A stretch of DNA of 64,000 nt. Source: Chloroflexi bacterium TSY. Lineage in GTDB: Bacteria > Chloroflexota > Anaerolineae > Caldilineales > Caldilineaceae. The position numbers and the translations under genes are program-made. The stretch lies in contig JAHBNG010000034.1 of assembly GCA_019217005.1 (NCBI GenBank), forward strand, positions 1 to 64,000, in the 5' to 3' direction. This document shows positions 18,520 to 27,221 of the stretch, piece after piece (position 1 is the first letter of the stretch; every line of letters starts with the position of its first letter). The notes under the pieces were generated by a model, which was given only the letters and a program-made list of their open reading frames with translations, was not told the DNA's origin and did no database searches.

Positions 18520-18671
18520 AGATGACAGGTGTAAAGGTGAAAAAATTGAAAGGTGCAAAATGGCATTGGTGCGGCCAAACACCCTTCCACTCTTCAAACT
18601 TTCCACTTTTTAGCTATTCGGGTACCACTCAGCTTATTGTAAGCACGTTATTGCAAGGATGACGAAGTTCT
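18520..18671. repeat. Intergenic inverted word-repeat between permease genes
   Basis: A run of AGGTGTAAAGGTG and TTGAAAGGTG words (18528-18560) is partly complementary to CTTCCACTCTTCAAACTTTC (about 18583-18602). Such imperfect repeats recur between genes of this island (10790-10925, 26173-26255). It may set the expression ratio of the two permeases. It is not a clear terminator. Confidence 0.4.
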
Positions 18672-19598
18672 GTGGGCGCATCGTCAATTTCGAAATTGGA
18701 TGTTGGTAGAAAGCAGCATTTAGATATAGCACGTAGTTCGCTGCGGGGGCGCGTACAATATGCATTTGGTGCCTTACGGCGCAGCCCAGTTGGCGTCATT
18801 GGCGGCATCATTGTCACACTTGTGCTTTTGTGCGCCATCTCCGGCCCCATGATTGCGCCCCATGATGCCGCCGCCCATAACCTGCGTGCCCGTTTCAAGC
18901 CTCCCGGCTTTGCCGACGATAGCGGGTCGTATCCATTGGGAACGGATCAACTCGGTCGCGATATCCTGAGCCGGGTGATTATGGGCAGCCGCGTGTCGGT
19001 GACCGTTGGAATAGCAGCAGTGGCGATTGCCGGTACGATTGGGCTCCTGTATGGAATTCTGGCCGGTTTTTTAGGGGGCTGGCTTGATGCGCTGCTCATG
19101 CGCATTGCCGACGCCCTGTTGGCCATTCCCTTTATCATTCTGGCCGTGGCGGTATCGGGCGTGGTGGGGCCAAGTTTATTCACCCTGATCCTCATCCTCG
19201 GGTTCACGGGCTGGGTCACCTACGCACGAGTTGCCCGGAGCGAGGTGCTGGTCGTGCGTGAACTTGACTATGTGACTGCGGCTCGTGTGGTGGGTCAGCC
19301 CGCCAACAAGATCATGGTCAAACACATTTTGCCCAATGTACTGGCCTCCGCTATTGTGCTGGCTGCTCTGCAAGTGGGCATCACCATCCTAGCCGAATCG
19401 TCCCTCAGTTTTCTGGGCTTGGGAGTGCAGCCGCCAACAGTGACGTGGGGGCTGATGCTGGCCGATGGTCGTCAACATTTGGGCAGCGCCTGGTGGATGG
19501 CCACCTTCCCAGGGATTGCCATTACCATCACGGTCCTTGGCGTGGTTTTTCTGGGCGATTGGCTGAGGGACGTGCTGGATCCGCGCTTACGCGAATAA
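18672..19598 (+). CDS. Peptide ABC transporter permease, DppC type (importer 2)
   Basis: 308 residues starting at GTG 18672 (SSISKLDVGRKQHLDIARSS). It has the DppC landmarks GTDQLGRDILSRVIMGSRVSVTVG, the EAA-type loop YVTAARVVGQPANKIMVKHILPNVLAS, and the ending GDWLRDVLDPRLRE. It completes importer 2. No ATPase gene follows; the next 390 bp hold two palindromic elements and then a DegT-family gene. Confidence 0.9.
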   Translation: MGASSISKLDVGRKQHLDIARSSLRGRVQYAFGALRRSPVGVIGGIIVTLVLLCAISGPMIAPHDAAAHNLRARFKPPGFADDSGSYPLGTDQLGRDILSRVIMGSRVSVTVGIAAVAIAGTIGLLYGILAGFLGGWLDALLMRIADALLAIPFIILAVAVSGVVGPSLFTLILILGFTGWVTYARVARSEVLVVRELDYVTAARVVGQPANKIMVKHILPNVLASAIVLAALQVGITILAESSLSFLGLGVQPPTVTWGLMLADGRQHLGSAWWMATFPGIAITITVLGVVFLGDWLRDVLDPRLRE

Positions 19599-19637
19599 GT
19601 TCAAGGTATAAATAAAGATAGGTTCATTGGGAATCCA

Positions 19638-19752
19638 GGGTTGACAAGCGAGACAAATGTAGGTCACTTTTGTAAAGTAACAAGTACGCTTCGAAGCATC
19701 CATGTCACTTTACAAAAGTGACCTACGACTCATGCATCTTTCTTGTCAACCC
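19638..19752. repeat. 115-bp inverted-repeat element
   Basis: The left half runs from GGGTTGACAAG with GTAGGTCACTTTTGTAAAGT, and the right half carries the complement ACTTTACAAAAGTGACCTAC and CTTGTCAACCC. Arms are close to 50 bp with a few mismatches, around a central GCTTCGAAGC-like palindrome. It contains no gene. It may be a MITE or a structured transcript end downstream of importer 2. Confidence 0.65.
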
Positions 19753-19770
19753 CCTGAGATCCTGTTGAGC

Positions 19771-19905
19771 AATTTCAAATTGGAAACGGGACAGTCGTGC
19801 GCCAGGTGACAGTCACTCCCGAAATCTCCCACTTTGCGGTGGAAGTTCACGCCCGCTGGGTCGTGAAGTGACGGTCACCTGGAACGACCTAATTTGAAAT
19901 TGCTG
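19771..19905. mobile_element. 135-bp non-autonomous element flanked by 13-bp direct repeats
   Basis: GATCCTGTTGAGC occurs at 19758-19770 and 19906-19918, directly bracketing the element. The ends form a 13-bp perfect inverted repeat (GCAATTTCAAATT at 19769-19781 and its complement at 19891-19903). The interior contains a GGTGAC-family palindrome (about 19803-19882). This looks like insertion of a small MITE-like unit with target duplication just upstream of the DegT-family gene. Confidence 0.65.
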
Positions 19906-19987
19906 GATCCTGTTGAGCCAAAAGACAAGGCCAATCCAGAACAAAGATCTAGGTCGGTACACGCACTACGAATCACGAATTACAACT

Positions 19988-21139
19988 ATGTCCACAACAA
20001 TGGCTTTCCAAGTATCCCGAGGAACAGTGCAGCAGACCCACAACGCCATGCGTGACGAGATCCTGTCGGCCCTGGAACCAGTGCTCTTTGGTTCGTTGCA
20101 CGAAGGCAAACAGGTTGTGAAGGCGTTGGAGCAGACATTTGGTCAGCAGGTGAAGCAGCCCTACGTTAGCGCCGTTCACTCGGCGACAGTGGGTCTCTTT
20201 ATTGCCTTGCGCGCATGCGGAGTTGGATCAGGCGATGAAGTCATTACCATTGCCAATGCCGATGTCTCAACGACTGCCGCCATCTCCCAATGTGGGGCCA
20301 CGCCCGTCCTTTGTGATGTGCTAGTATCCGACTTCACCATTGATGTCGATCGCGTGGAATCACTCATCACCGAACGGACGGCAGCAGTCCTACCCGTTGA
20401 TCTCTATGGACACCCAGCCGATGTGAAACGGTTGCGGGTATTGGCTGATGCCCACGGATTGTCTATCATTGAAGATGCTGCGTTAGCCTTGGGCGCCTAT
20501 GATTATGGTGAACCGGTCGGAGCCTTTGCCGACATCACGGTCTTCAGCTTTGCACCCTTCAAACCGCTGGGCTGTGTGGGCAACGGCGGTATGGTGGTCA
20601 CCCATGACGGTGAACTTGCTGAACGCATCCAGTTGTTGACTGGATATGGTCACGCCCTGCACAGCACGCCCCGATTCCCCGGCCAACAGTGCTATGAGGG
20701 AGAAGGGTTCAACGTTCCACTTGATCCGTTGCAGGCTGCGCTCTTGACGATCAAGCTGCCCCATCTGGTAGAATGGACAGAGAAGCGACGCACCATTGCC
20801 GCGACCTATGCCGCTGCCCTGCAAGATGCACCCGTGGTAACGCCCAAGTTCAGAGCCGAGTCCATCCCCACATTTCGCTGTTACACGCTACAGGTCGATG
20901 AACAGCAGCAGATCTATCATGCACTTCGAGAATCCGGTGTAGAAGCAGTGATTCACTATTCGCCACCCATGCACCATCAACCTGTCTATCAGGGACGGCT
21001 ACGTGGTGCCGAGAATCTACCCATCACCGACCGTTTGCATACACAGATAGTCTCGCTGCCGGTGGCTGTGGAACTAAGGGATACGGATGTGCAATTCGTG
21101 ATTGATGCCGTGCTACGGGCAGTTGGTATCAATCGTTGA
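19988..21139 (+). CDS. DegT/DnrJ/EryC1/StrS-family PLP aminotransferase
   Basis: About 383 residues. Sugar-aminotransferase-type PLP enzyme that transaminates a keto-sugar or related ketone. The PLP-binding lysine is K192 in FSFAPFKPLGCVGNGG; the phosphate-binding region SAVHSATVGLFIALRACGVGSGDEVITI and the IIEDAALALGAYDYGEPVGAFADITVF segment are typical, although the usual EDAAQA is EDAALA. ATG 19988 is chosen because upstream in-frame codons run into the direct repeat at 19906-19918. It stands alone, so its pathway is unclear. Confidence 0.8.
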   Translation: MSTTMAFQVSRGTVQQTHNAMRDEILSALEPVLFGSLHEGKQVVKALEQTFGQQVKQPYVSAVHSATVGLFIALRACGVGSGDEVITIANADVSTTAAISQCGATPVLCDVLVSDFTIDVDRVESLITERTAAVLPVDLYGHPADVKRLRVLADAHGLSIIEDAALALGAYDYGEPVGAFADITVFSFAPFKPLGCVGNGGMVVTHDGELAERIQLLTGYGHALHSTPRFPGQQCYEGEGFNVPLDPLQAALLTIKLPHLVEWTEKRRTIAATYAAALQDAPVVTPKFRAESIPTFRCYTLQVDEQQQIYHALRESGVEAVIHYSPPMHHQPVYQGRLRGAENLPITDRLHTQIVSLPVAVELRDTDVQFVIDAVLRAVGINR

Positions 21140-21249
21140 GTCACCTGACTATACTCGTTTATTTTGGTAATTATTCTGCACGGAGGTATGGAGTAAGGCA
21201 TGAAAGGCTAAGCACAAGAGGCCATCAAGCTGCACGATTCCCAGATGTT

Positions 21250-21262
21250 GCTATGGTATAAT
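21250..21262 (+). promoter_or_regulatory. Extended -10 promoter upstream of the PD-(D/E)XK-like gene
   Basis: TGGTATAAT (TATAAT at 21257-21262, preceded by TG one base upstream) matches an extended -10 element. No good -35 is seen. It lies about 180 bp before the ATG at 21444, leaving a long leader that contains the palindrome 21342-21405. Confidence 0.45.
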
Positions 21263-21341
21263 GACCTCACTATCGCAAGATTCAAACGAGGCAATGTCGC
21301 ATCATCTGAGATATCTGTTTGCGTCTATACCGAGCGCAGCC

Positions 21342-21405
21342 ATAAACTTAAAGTAAGTTTGTCGTTCTACTCGACTAAAAATGCTCAAATTCATTTTAAG
21401 TTTAT
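21342..21405. repeat. Palindromic leader element sharing a core with 39748-39796
   Basis: ATAAACTTAAA (21342-21352) pairs perfectly with TTTAAGTTTAT (21395-21405). The loop contains TTCTACTCGACTAAAA, which recurs exactly in a second small palindrome at 39748-39796. Both lie within about 50 bp upstream of a gene. It could be an RNA hairpin in the leader or a tiny mobile repeat. Confidence 0.6.
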
Positions 21406-21443
21406 AAGCTCGTGCGGTAAAGGGTACGAGAGGAAAATATGAA

Positions 21444-22064
21444 ATGGCCTTCAGTGATTTCACAAATATAGCGGAAGTGCAGCAAGCGTACCAGATTCAA
21501 CATGCGATCATCAAGAACCTTGTACAACCACATGCATTCACACCATCTGAGAGTTATACCCAGCTATTTGGCTCTTTGCCGACCATGATTTATATCCAAG
21601 GTTCTGAAGCAATTCATAGCCATGCAGCCATCTTTCCGATGCTGCTGGAGGCTTATCGATCCCATGCTGAAAAGCTGGCTTTCTGGAGTGGGGAGTGGCT
21701 TGCTGTGCCAGGCGAACCGAAATTGTCTGGCAATCCCGGTTTTATGGTTTCCCCCCGCTCTCCCCTGGGCATCGCGGTGATAGACAAACCCTATATGATT
21801 ATCGTTGAAGCCAAACAAGATAACTTTACAAATGGCTGGGGGCAATGTCTTGCCGCTATGGTGGCTGCCCAGAAAATCAATGGTGACCAGGAAATCCCAA
21901 TCTTTGGCATCGTGACGAATGGCACAACGTGGCAAATGGGTCGCTTACAGGGGAACAAGTTTCAGGAGCATGAAGAATCATTAAGCCGCTCAGTCGTCTT
22001 TGATTACCTGAACACAATCTTTGACGTGGTGGCTAATATAACAGTGTCCCGTAGCCAAAACTGA
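21444..22064 (+). CDS. Hypothetical protein, PD-(D/E)XK nuclease-like
   Basis: 206 residues. The segment PYMIIVEAKQDNFTNGWGQCLAAMVAAQ resembles the (D/E)xK core strand plus helix of the restriction-endonuclease-like fold, here ExK in VEAKQ. Proteins of this size and pattern are usually annotated as hypothetical. An AGAGGA box precedes the ATG. Its stop codon overlaps an upstream in-frame ATG of the next gene. I do not know its role; a nuclease or nucleic-acid-binding function is only a fold-based guess. Confidence 0.6.
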   Translation: MAFSDFTNIAEVQQAYQIQHAIIKNLVQPHAFTPSESYTQLFGSLPTMIYIQGSEAIHSHAAIFPMLLEAYRSHAEKLAFWSGEWLAVPGEPKLSGNPGFMVSPRSPLGIAVIDKPYMIIVEAKQDNFTNGWGQCLAAMVAAQKINGDQEIPIFGIVTNGTTWQMGRLQGNKFQEHEESLSRSVVFDYLNTIFDVVANITVSRSQN

Positions 22065-22087
22065 TGTGGGATACACAGGAGCTTATC

Positions 22088-23488
22088 ATGACACAACAGA
22101 TCCCTCTCATCAAACAGTTGGTCAAATATGCTATCAATCTGAACTACGAGGAGATTACGCCCCAAGCGATTCAGCTAGCCAAGTGGTTGGTCTTTGATTC
22201 GCTGGGTACGGGGCTTGGCGGATATCAACGGGCGCTTGGTCAAAAGGCGGCGACTTTTGCTGCGAACCAGATGTCTGGTGATCAGGCGACCCTGCTTGGC
22301 GATGGTCGTAAATCATCGGTAGCGGGTGCCGCCTTTGCCAACGCCACCATGATCAAGATTCTGGGCATGGATGATTCGCACCGCACCGCCGGCCATATTG
22401 CGGCAGAGGTGTTGCCAGCCGCGCTGGCTGTGGCGGAAGTCCATCAGACTTCCGGGCGGGATTTCATTGTCGCACTAGTAGCCGCCTATGACCTGGCCAT
22501 CCGCATCGGTTGTGCCGTGCGTTTTGAGCAGCGCAAGCGTGGGTTGGATCTCAAAGGGACGGTGGGGGCTATTGCCGCCGCGTTGGCGGCTGGACTATGC
22601 GCTAAACAGGACGTTGACACCCTGAGCAATGCGCTGGCACTGGCTGCCGATATGGCGTCTGGGACTGAGCAATACGTTTATGACCCTGGTCCTTGCGACA
22701 CCAAGGATCTGATCTCCGGTTTTGCCGCTCGCAGTGGTGTCTTTGCCACCGAATTGGCGGCCTATGGTTTCTATGGTCCACAGGGTGGCCTGGATGGGGA
22801 GTATGGCTTCTTCCGCGCCTTTGGCGATGGTTATGATCCGGCGGATTTTGATAATCTGGGCCAGCACTTTGCCATTACCACCACGGCCTTCAAGCCTCAC
22901 GGTGGCTGTCGCCACACTCATCAAGCTGTGGACGCCATCCAGCAGATTCAAGCCAAAGTAGAGATCGATCCGGCAGAGATCCAGCGGGTCCTCGTGAAGA
23001 CCTATCAGTATGCTCTGCAGCCTTCGTTTCGGGTGGATGTGGACCCGCCATCGCGGGAAGTTGCCGGGCTTAGCATTCGGGTGGCGGCGGCGATTGCGCT
23101 CACCTATGGTAGCGCCTGGCCTGAAGATTTCGCTCATTGGGATGATCCGGAAATCCGTCGGCTGCGCCATGCGACCGATATTGCAGTCGAGCCTGACATT
23201 GAAGCCCAATATCCCGATAAGAATGGCTGTCGCGTGATTGTCACCCTTAAGGATGGTCAAACGCATGAGGGATACGTGGAGTACGCCAAAGGGGAACCCG
23301 AATTCCGCTTGACCGAAAGCGAACTCAAGGCCAAGTTTGATGCCCTTACTGGGCCGATCCTGTCGAGCGATACAGCCACTGAACTCTATGCTCGCTCTAT
23401 AGCACTTGAAGAGGAAGATGCGGTGAGCGATTTGCTGAAATTAACTAAGGTTGAGGAAATGGAATCCGCGATTGGGATATTGGCGTAA
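22088..23488 (+). CDS. MmgE/PrpD-family protein
   Basis: 466 residues. The family includes 2-methylcitrate dehydratase, cis-aconitate decarboxylase and many dehydratases/decarboxylases of unknown substrate. Landmarks are the N-terminal DSLGTGLGGYQRALG, the GMDDSHRTAGHIAAEVLPAALAVAE segment containing the Asp-His region, and FKPHGGCRHTHQAVDA in the second half. ATG 22088 with AGGAG six bases upstream is preferred over ATG 22064. The neighbouring Ldh-family dehydrogenase suggests a short hydroxy- or dicarboxylic-acid pathway, possibly for an imported carbon skeleton. Confidence 0.8.
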   Translation: MTQQIPLIKQLVKYAINLNYEEITPQAIQLAKWLVFDSLGTGLGGYQRALGQKAATFAANQMSGDQATLLGDGRKSSVAGAAFANATMIKILGMDDSHRTAGHIAAEVLPAALAVAEVHQTSGRDFIVALVAAYDLAIRIGCAVRFEQRKRGLDLKGTVGAIAAALAAGLCAKQDVDTLSNALALAADMASGTEQYVYDPGPCDTKDLISGFAARSGVFATELAAYGFYGPQGGLDGEYGFFRAFGDGYDPADFDNLGQHFAITTTAFKPHGGCRHTHQAVDAIQQIQAKVEIDPAEIQRVLVKTYQYALQPSFRVDVDPPSREVAGLSIRVAAAIALTYGSAWPEDFAHWDDPEIRRLRHATDIAVEPDIEAQYPDKNGCRVIVTLKDGQTHEGYVEYAKGEPEFRLTESELKAKFDALTGPILSSDTATELYARSIALEEEDAVSDLLKLTKVEEMESAIGILA

Positions 23489-23510
23489 ATCGTAGCACAC
23501 AATAGCTTTA

Positions 23511-23589
23511 GCTCATCAGACGAAACTGTGCAAATGCAATATTTTGTCTCTGACGACAACACCGATTTGCACATTTTTCTTAGATGAGC
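23511..23589 (+). terminator. Nested hairpin with T-tract after the MmgE/PrpD gene
   Basis: The inner stem TGTGCAAAT (23527-23535) pairs with ATTTGCACA (23565-23573) and is followed by TTTTTC; an outer arm GCTCATC/GATGAGC (23511-23517, 23583-23589) encloses it. This looks like a rho-independent terminator or attenuator between the MmgE/PrpD gene and the Ldh gene. The long loop makes it weaker than usual. Confidence 0.45.
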
Positions 23590-23607
23590 CAATCAACAAA
23601 GTGAACC

Positions 23608-24702
23608 ATGATCGACTACACAGGCGATTATAAGACCAAAGTCATCCCCCTCAAATATGTACCTGTCGAGGCGCTTCATGAGCTGACTCGACAGCTCTTG
23701 CGCAACTGTGCGTTGCAGCCCGACGATGCCGATATCATTGCCGATGCGCTCATCACCAGCGAATTGCGCAATCTTCAAGGGCAGGGGCAAGGCGTGCGCC
23801 GCGTAGCCATCTACCGTGAACGGGCCAACGCTGGCGAATTCGATACGAATGCCCCCTTTGAAATCGTTAAGGAATCACCGGCGCTTGCACTGGTCGATGC
23901 TCATAATGGCCCCGGGACGGTGGTAGCGGTGAAGGCCATGCGCCTCGCCGTTAAGAAGGCCAAAACGTCGGGTGTCGGTGTGGTCTTTGTGCGTCACAGC
24001 ACCCACTTTGGCTCGGCCAGTTTTTCAGCCAGCCAAGCGTTGGCCAACGGCTGCATCGGCGTTAGTATGACCAACGCTGGGCCAGAGATGGCTCCATGGG
24101 GAGGCATCGATCCTGTGATTGGGACCAATCCTTGGGCGGCGGCTGTGCCCACAGGTGACGGTCCTGATGATATGCCCATTATCATGGATATGGCCCTCAC
24201 TATGGCGGGCAAAGGCATGATGCGCTGGCTACAGCGCGACGGACGCAAAATGCCAAAGACGTGGGCCATCACGCCAGACGGTCACTTTACGGATGATCCG
24301 GCGGCTGCGATGGACGGCACGCTACTGCCCATTGGCGAGTATAAAGGGGCAGCCCTGAGCCTGATTACCGACGTGCTAACTGGGGTAATGACCGGCAGCG
24401 CCTTTGGCAGCGCGCTGTATCAGGATCCGGCCAAGCAGGATGTAGGCCACCAGTTTATTGCTTATGATATTGACTGGTTTATGGATCGAAGCGATTTTTA
24501 TCGCGATCTGGAAAAATTTATCCAAATGATTAAAGGAAGCCGTACTCGACCCGACGTAGATGAGATTTTGCTGCCAGGCGAACTGGAGTGGCGGCGGATG
24601 CAGGAGAAGAAAGTGAGCGGCGTACCGGTAGATCCAGAAATTTATGAAGAATTACGCCAGCTTGCTGCGGATGATGGAATTGCGTGGCCGTTCGCAGAGT
24701 AA
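23608..24702 (+). CDS. Ldh-family (malate/lactate/ureidoglycolate-type) dehydrogenase
   Basis: 364 residues of the Ldh_2 family, which oxidises 2-hydroxyacids such as malate, sulfolactate or ureidoglycolate with NAD(P). Family landmarks are GVVFVRHSTHFGSASFSASQAL (the catalytic His region), GGIDPVIGTNPWAAAVPTG, and the C-terminal half with IGEYKGAALSLITDVLTGVMTG. It starts at ATG 23608 and sits between MmgE/PrpD and importer 3, consistent with handling of a hydroxyacid product. The exact substrate is not deducible. Confidence 0.85.
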   Translation: MIDYTGDYKTKVIPLKYVPVEALHELTRQLLRNCALQPDDADIIADALITSELRNLQGQGQGVRRVAIYRERANAGEFDTNAPFEIVKESPALALVDAHNGPGTVVAVKAMRLAVKKAKTSGVGVVFVRHSTHFGSASFSASQALANGCIGVSMTNAGPEMAPWGGIDPVIGTNPWAAAVPTGDGPDDMPIIMDMALTMAGKGMMRWLQRDGRKMPKTWAITPDGHFTDDPAAAMDGTLLPIGEYKGAALSLITDVLTGVMTGSAFGSALYQDPAKQDVGHQFIAYDIDWFMDRSDFYRDLEKFIQMIKGSRTRPDVDEILLPGELEWRRMQEKKVSGVPVDPEIYEELRQLAADDGIAWPFAE

Positions 24703-24774
24703 TCTCACCTTGTTGATGAATTGCACAATCTAATAAGTTTTATCACTCAACCAACATTCTCAAAAGGAGCAACG

Positions 24775-26172
24775 ATGAAACAGAAATGGCTATTGTTCAG
24801 CGTAATTGTGGTGGTGCTCATGCTCGCCGCTTGTGTGGCTTCACCAGAAAGTGATACGGGGGCAGCAGATACGACAGCAGCGGATACGTCCGAGACGATG
24901 GAGGGCGGGTCCAAAGTGGTACGCCTTGGCATGAACCAGGAATTAGAATTTCTGAACGTGATGTACACGCAGGGCGGTAATTCCTTGCAAGCTTCTAAGA
25001 CCGCACAGCGTGGTCTGCTTTTCCTCGATGCTGAGGGCAACTGGATTGGTGAACTAGCCACCGAAGTGCCCTCAGTTGCGAATGGGATGGTGGCTCCGGA
25101 TGGTAGCCAGGTTACCTATAACCTGCGCGAGGGCATCACCTTCCACGATGGCTCGTCCGTGACTGCGGCCGATGTCAAGGCAACCTGGGAAGCCATCATG
25201 AGTCCCGACAACACGCCGATTACCCGGCTGGGGTATGACAAGATCGAATCGATCGAGACACCAGATGATCTGACAGTAATCGTCAACTTTTCCGAACCAT
25301 TTGCCTCTTGGAAGATCCTCTTTGACTTTGTTCTCCCGGCCCACATAATTGAAGAAAATTCGCCGGGCTTGGATGAATCCCGGGCCATGCGCACACCCAT
25401 CGGATTCGGTCCCTTTAAGATCGTCCAGTGGAAACCAGGCGAGTTCATCGAATATGAAGCCTTCGACGACTACTGGCAAGGACGTCCCAACATTGACAAG
25501 TTCTTTATTGTCATCTACCCTAGCACCGAAGCGTTATTGGCCGCTCTCGAAGTGGGCGAGGTTGATATTGCCTGGGGTCTGCGAGCGGCGAATGTACCTA
25601 AGCTGCAAGAGTTAGAGGCGAACGGTGTCGATGGCGTTGAGGATGGCACCCGCTTGAGCTTTACCCATGCAACAACGTCGGGCGTGTTACAGCGTGAACA
25701 GGTCCAGTTGCTTGTGCAGCAGATGCTCAAAGACGTCGGCGTCGAGATGGTCATCGAAAATCGCCGGACAGCTGAACTCTTTGGTACTTGGGACCAGAAT
25801 GGCGTCTGGTCGCACGGTGGTTACGAAATGGGTGGCTGGAGCCATGGTCTGCGTGCGCCCGATCCTGAAATCTCGAATCGCTTCCTCTGTAACGAGATTG
25901 CCACACCAGACAATCCTGGTGGTGCCCAGTGGCATCGCTACTGCAATCCGGCAGTCGATGAATTGTTGATTGCCGCCCAAACCGAATTTGATGAAGAGAC
26001 CCGCAATGCCTTGATCTTCGAAGCGCAGAAGATCATGCATGAAGATGCCTATGCTATCTATCTGTTTGCCACAGGTCGACATTACGGTGTGAACGTCGCT
26101 ATCGAAAACTTCGAGCTGCGTCCGTTTACCGTCTGGTATGGGAATATCCAAGAGTGGGATTTGATGGAGTAG
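24775..26172 (+). CDS. Peptide ABC transporter substrate-binding lipoprotein with internal deletion (importer 3)
   Basis: 465 residues, SBP_bac_5 family, with lipobox LMLAAC (C20) and an AAAGGAGCAACG ribosome-binding site before ATG 24775. The N-terminal lobe (LREGITFHDGSSVTAADVKATWEAI, IGFGPFKIVQWKPGEF) is normal. Around residue 285-292 (LQELEANGVDGVEDGTRLSF) it jumps straight to the late part of the family. The hinge segment with the RQAxxxAxDR motif, present in the importer-2 protein, is missing, so roughly 80-100 residues seem deleted in frame. It may not bind ligand normally. Confidence 0.8.
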   Translation: MKQKWLLFSVIVVVLMLAACVASPESDTGAADTTAADTSETMEGGSKVVRLGMNQELEFLNVMYTQGGNSLQASKTAQRGLLFLDAEGNWIGELATEVPSVANGMVAPDGSQVTYNLREGITFHDGSSVTAADVKATWEAIMSPDNTPITRLGYDKIESIETPDDLTVIVNFSEPFASWKILFDFVLPAHIIEENSPGLDESRAMRTPIGFGPFKIVQWKPGEFIEYEAFDDYWQGRPNIDKFFIVIYPSTEALLAALEVGEVDIAWGLRAANVPKLQELEANGVDGVEDGTRLSFTHATTSGVLQREQVQLLVQQMLKDVGVEMVIENRRTAELFGTWDQNGVWSHGGYEMGGWSHGLRAPDPEISNRFLCNEIATPDNPGGAQWHRYCNPAVDELLIAAQTEFDEETRNALIFEAQKIMHEDAYAIYLFATGRHYGVNVAIENFELRPFTVWYGNIQEWDLME

Positions 26173-26255
26173 TTAGTGGTCGGTAGTCAGTGGTCGGTGG
26201 ACGAACACCGACTACCGACTACCGATTACCGATCACAAACAATCGTTCAATCATT
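26173..26255. repeat. Hairpin of degenerate GTCGGTAGTC words between binding protein and permease
   Basis: GTGGTCGGTAGTCAGTGGTC (26177-26196) is followed by ACACCGACTACCGACTACCG, its near complement, forming a long imperfect hairpin. It lies in the 83-bp gap between the binding-protein stop and the permease start. This placement fits an mRNA-stability or partial-termination structure that lets the binding protein be made in excess. Confidence 0.6.
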
Positions 26256-27221
26256 ATGAGTAACTACATCACGCGCCGTCTCCTCCAGGCCATTCCCCTC
26301 CTGTTGTTGATTTCGTTCATCATGTTTATGATCATCCAGGCAACGGGCGATCCGCTGGCAGCGTACACGGTCGATGCATCACTCACGTCGGAGGACATTG
26401 CCCGTCTCAAAGCCAAATATGGTCTGGATCAGCCAGCGCCCATCCAGTACTTAAACTGGCTCAGAAATATGGCGACCGGCAACTGGGGTACTTCCTATTT
26501 CACGCGTGAGTCGGTGGTAGATATGGTGCTAGAACGCTTGCCCAACACATTGGTGTTGGTCGCCATTTCGTATACCTTGATTCTGGTTCTCGCCATTGTC
26601 TTTGGGATTCTGACTGCCCTTAGGCAATATTCGATCTTTGATCATGTTGTGACGGCCATCAGCTTTGTGGGAATCGCCATGCCTAGTTTTTGGCTGGGGC
26701 TGATGCTCATCTACCTCTTTTCTGTCCAGTTTAAATCGTTTGGGTTACCCTATTTGCCGGTTGGCGGCATGTATGATCTGGAAGTTGGCAAAACAGTGCC
26801 CCAGGTATTACGGCATGCCATTTTACCATCAATTACGCTCTCGGTGGTGGTCTGCGCCAGATACATCCGCTACATTCGCTCCGAGGTGCTGGAGCAACTT
26901 CATCTCGATTATGTCAATACTGCACGAGCCAAAGGTCTACGTCAATATACGATTCTGATGCGTCACGTTTTTAAGAATGTGCTTCTGCCGTTGATTACGT
27001 TGATTGGACTTGATCTACCCAACTTCCTTTCGGGCACTATCGTGATCGAATCGATTTTCGCCTGGCCTGGAATTGGTCGGCTATTTTGGTCAGCTGCCGA
27101 ACGAACAGACATTCCAGTGTTGATGGCCGTGATGCTCTTTGTGGCGATCATGACTGTCTTCTTCAATCTAGTGGCTGACATTCTCTATGCCGCTGTCGAT
27201 CCCAGGATTAGCTACTCATGA
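26256..27221 (+). CDS. Peptide ABC transporter permease, DppB type (importer 3)
   Basis: 321 residues from ATG 26256 (MSNYITRRLLQAIPLLLLISF), with typical DppB membrane spans, the EAA loop DYVNTARAKGLRQYTILMRHVFKNVLLPL, and the ending YAAVDPRISYS. Its stop codon overlaps the start of the next permease (ATGA at 27218-27221), showing translational coupling. In-frame sequence upstream of 26256 lies in the hairpin region and is not used. Confidence 0.9.
   Translation: MSNYITRRLLQAIPLLLLISFIMFMIIQATGDPLAAYTVDASLTSEDIARLKAKYGLDQPAPIQYLNWLRNMATGNWGTSYFTRESVVDMVLERLPNTLVLVAISYTLILVLAIVFGILTALRQYSIFDHVVTAISFVGIAMPSFWLGLMLIYLFSVQFKSFGLPYLPVGGMYDLEVGKTVPQVLRHAILPSITLSVVVCARYIRYIRSEVLEQLHLDYVNTARAKGLRQYTILMRHVFKNVLLPLITLIGLDLPNFLSGTIVIESIFAWPGIGRLFWSAAERTDIPVLMAVMLFVAIMTVFFNLVADILYAAVDPRISYS

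Noticed and set aside
21245..21442. 65-residue open frame upstream of the PD-(D/E)XK-like gene
   Set aside because: It overlaps the promoter and the leader palindrome and has no ribosome-binding site.
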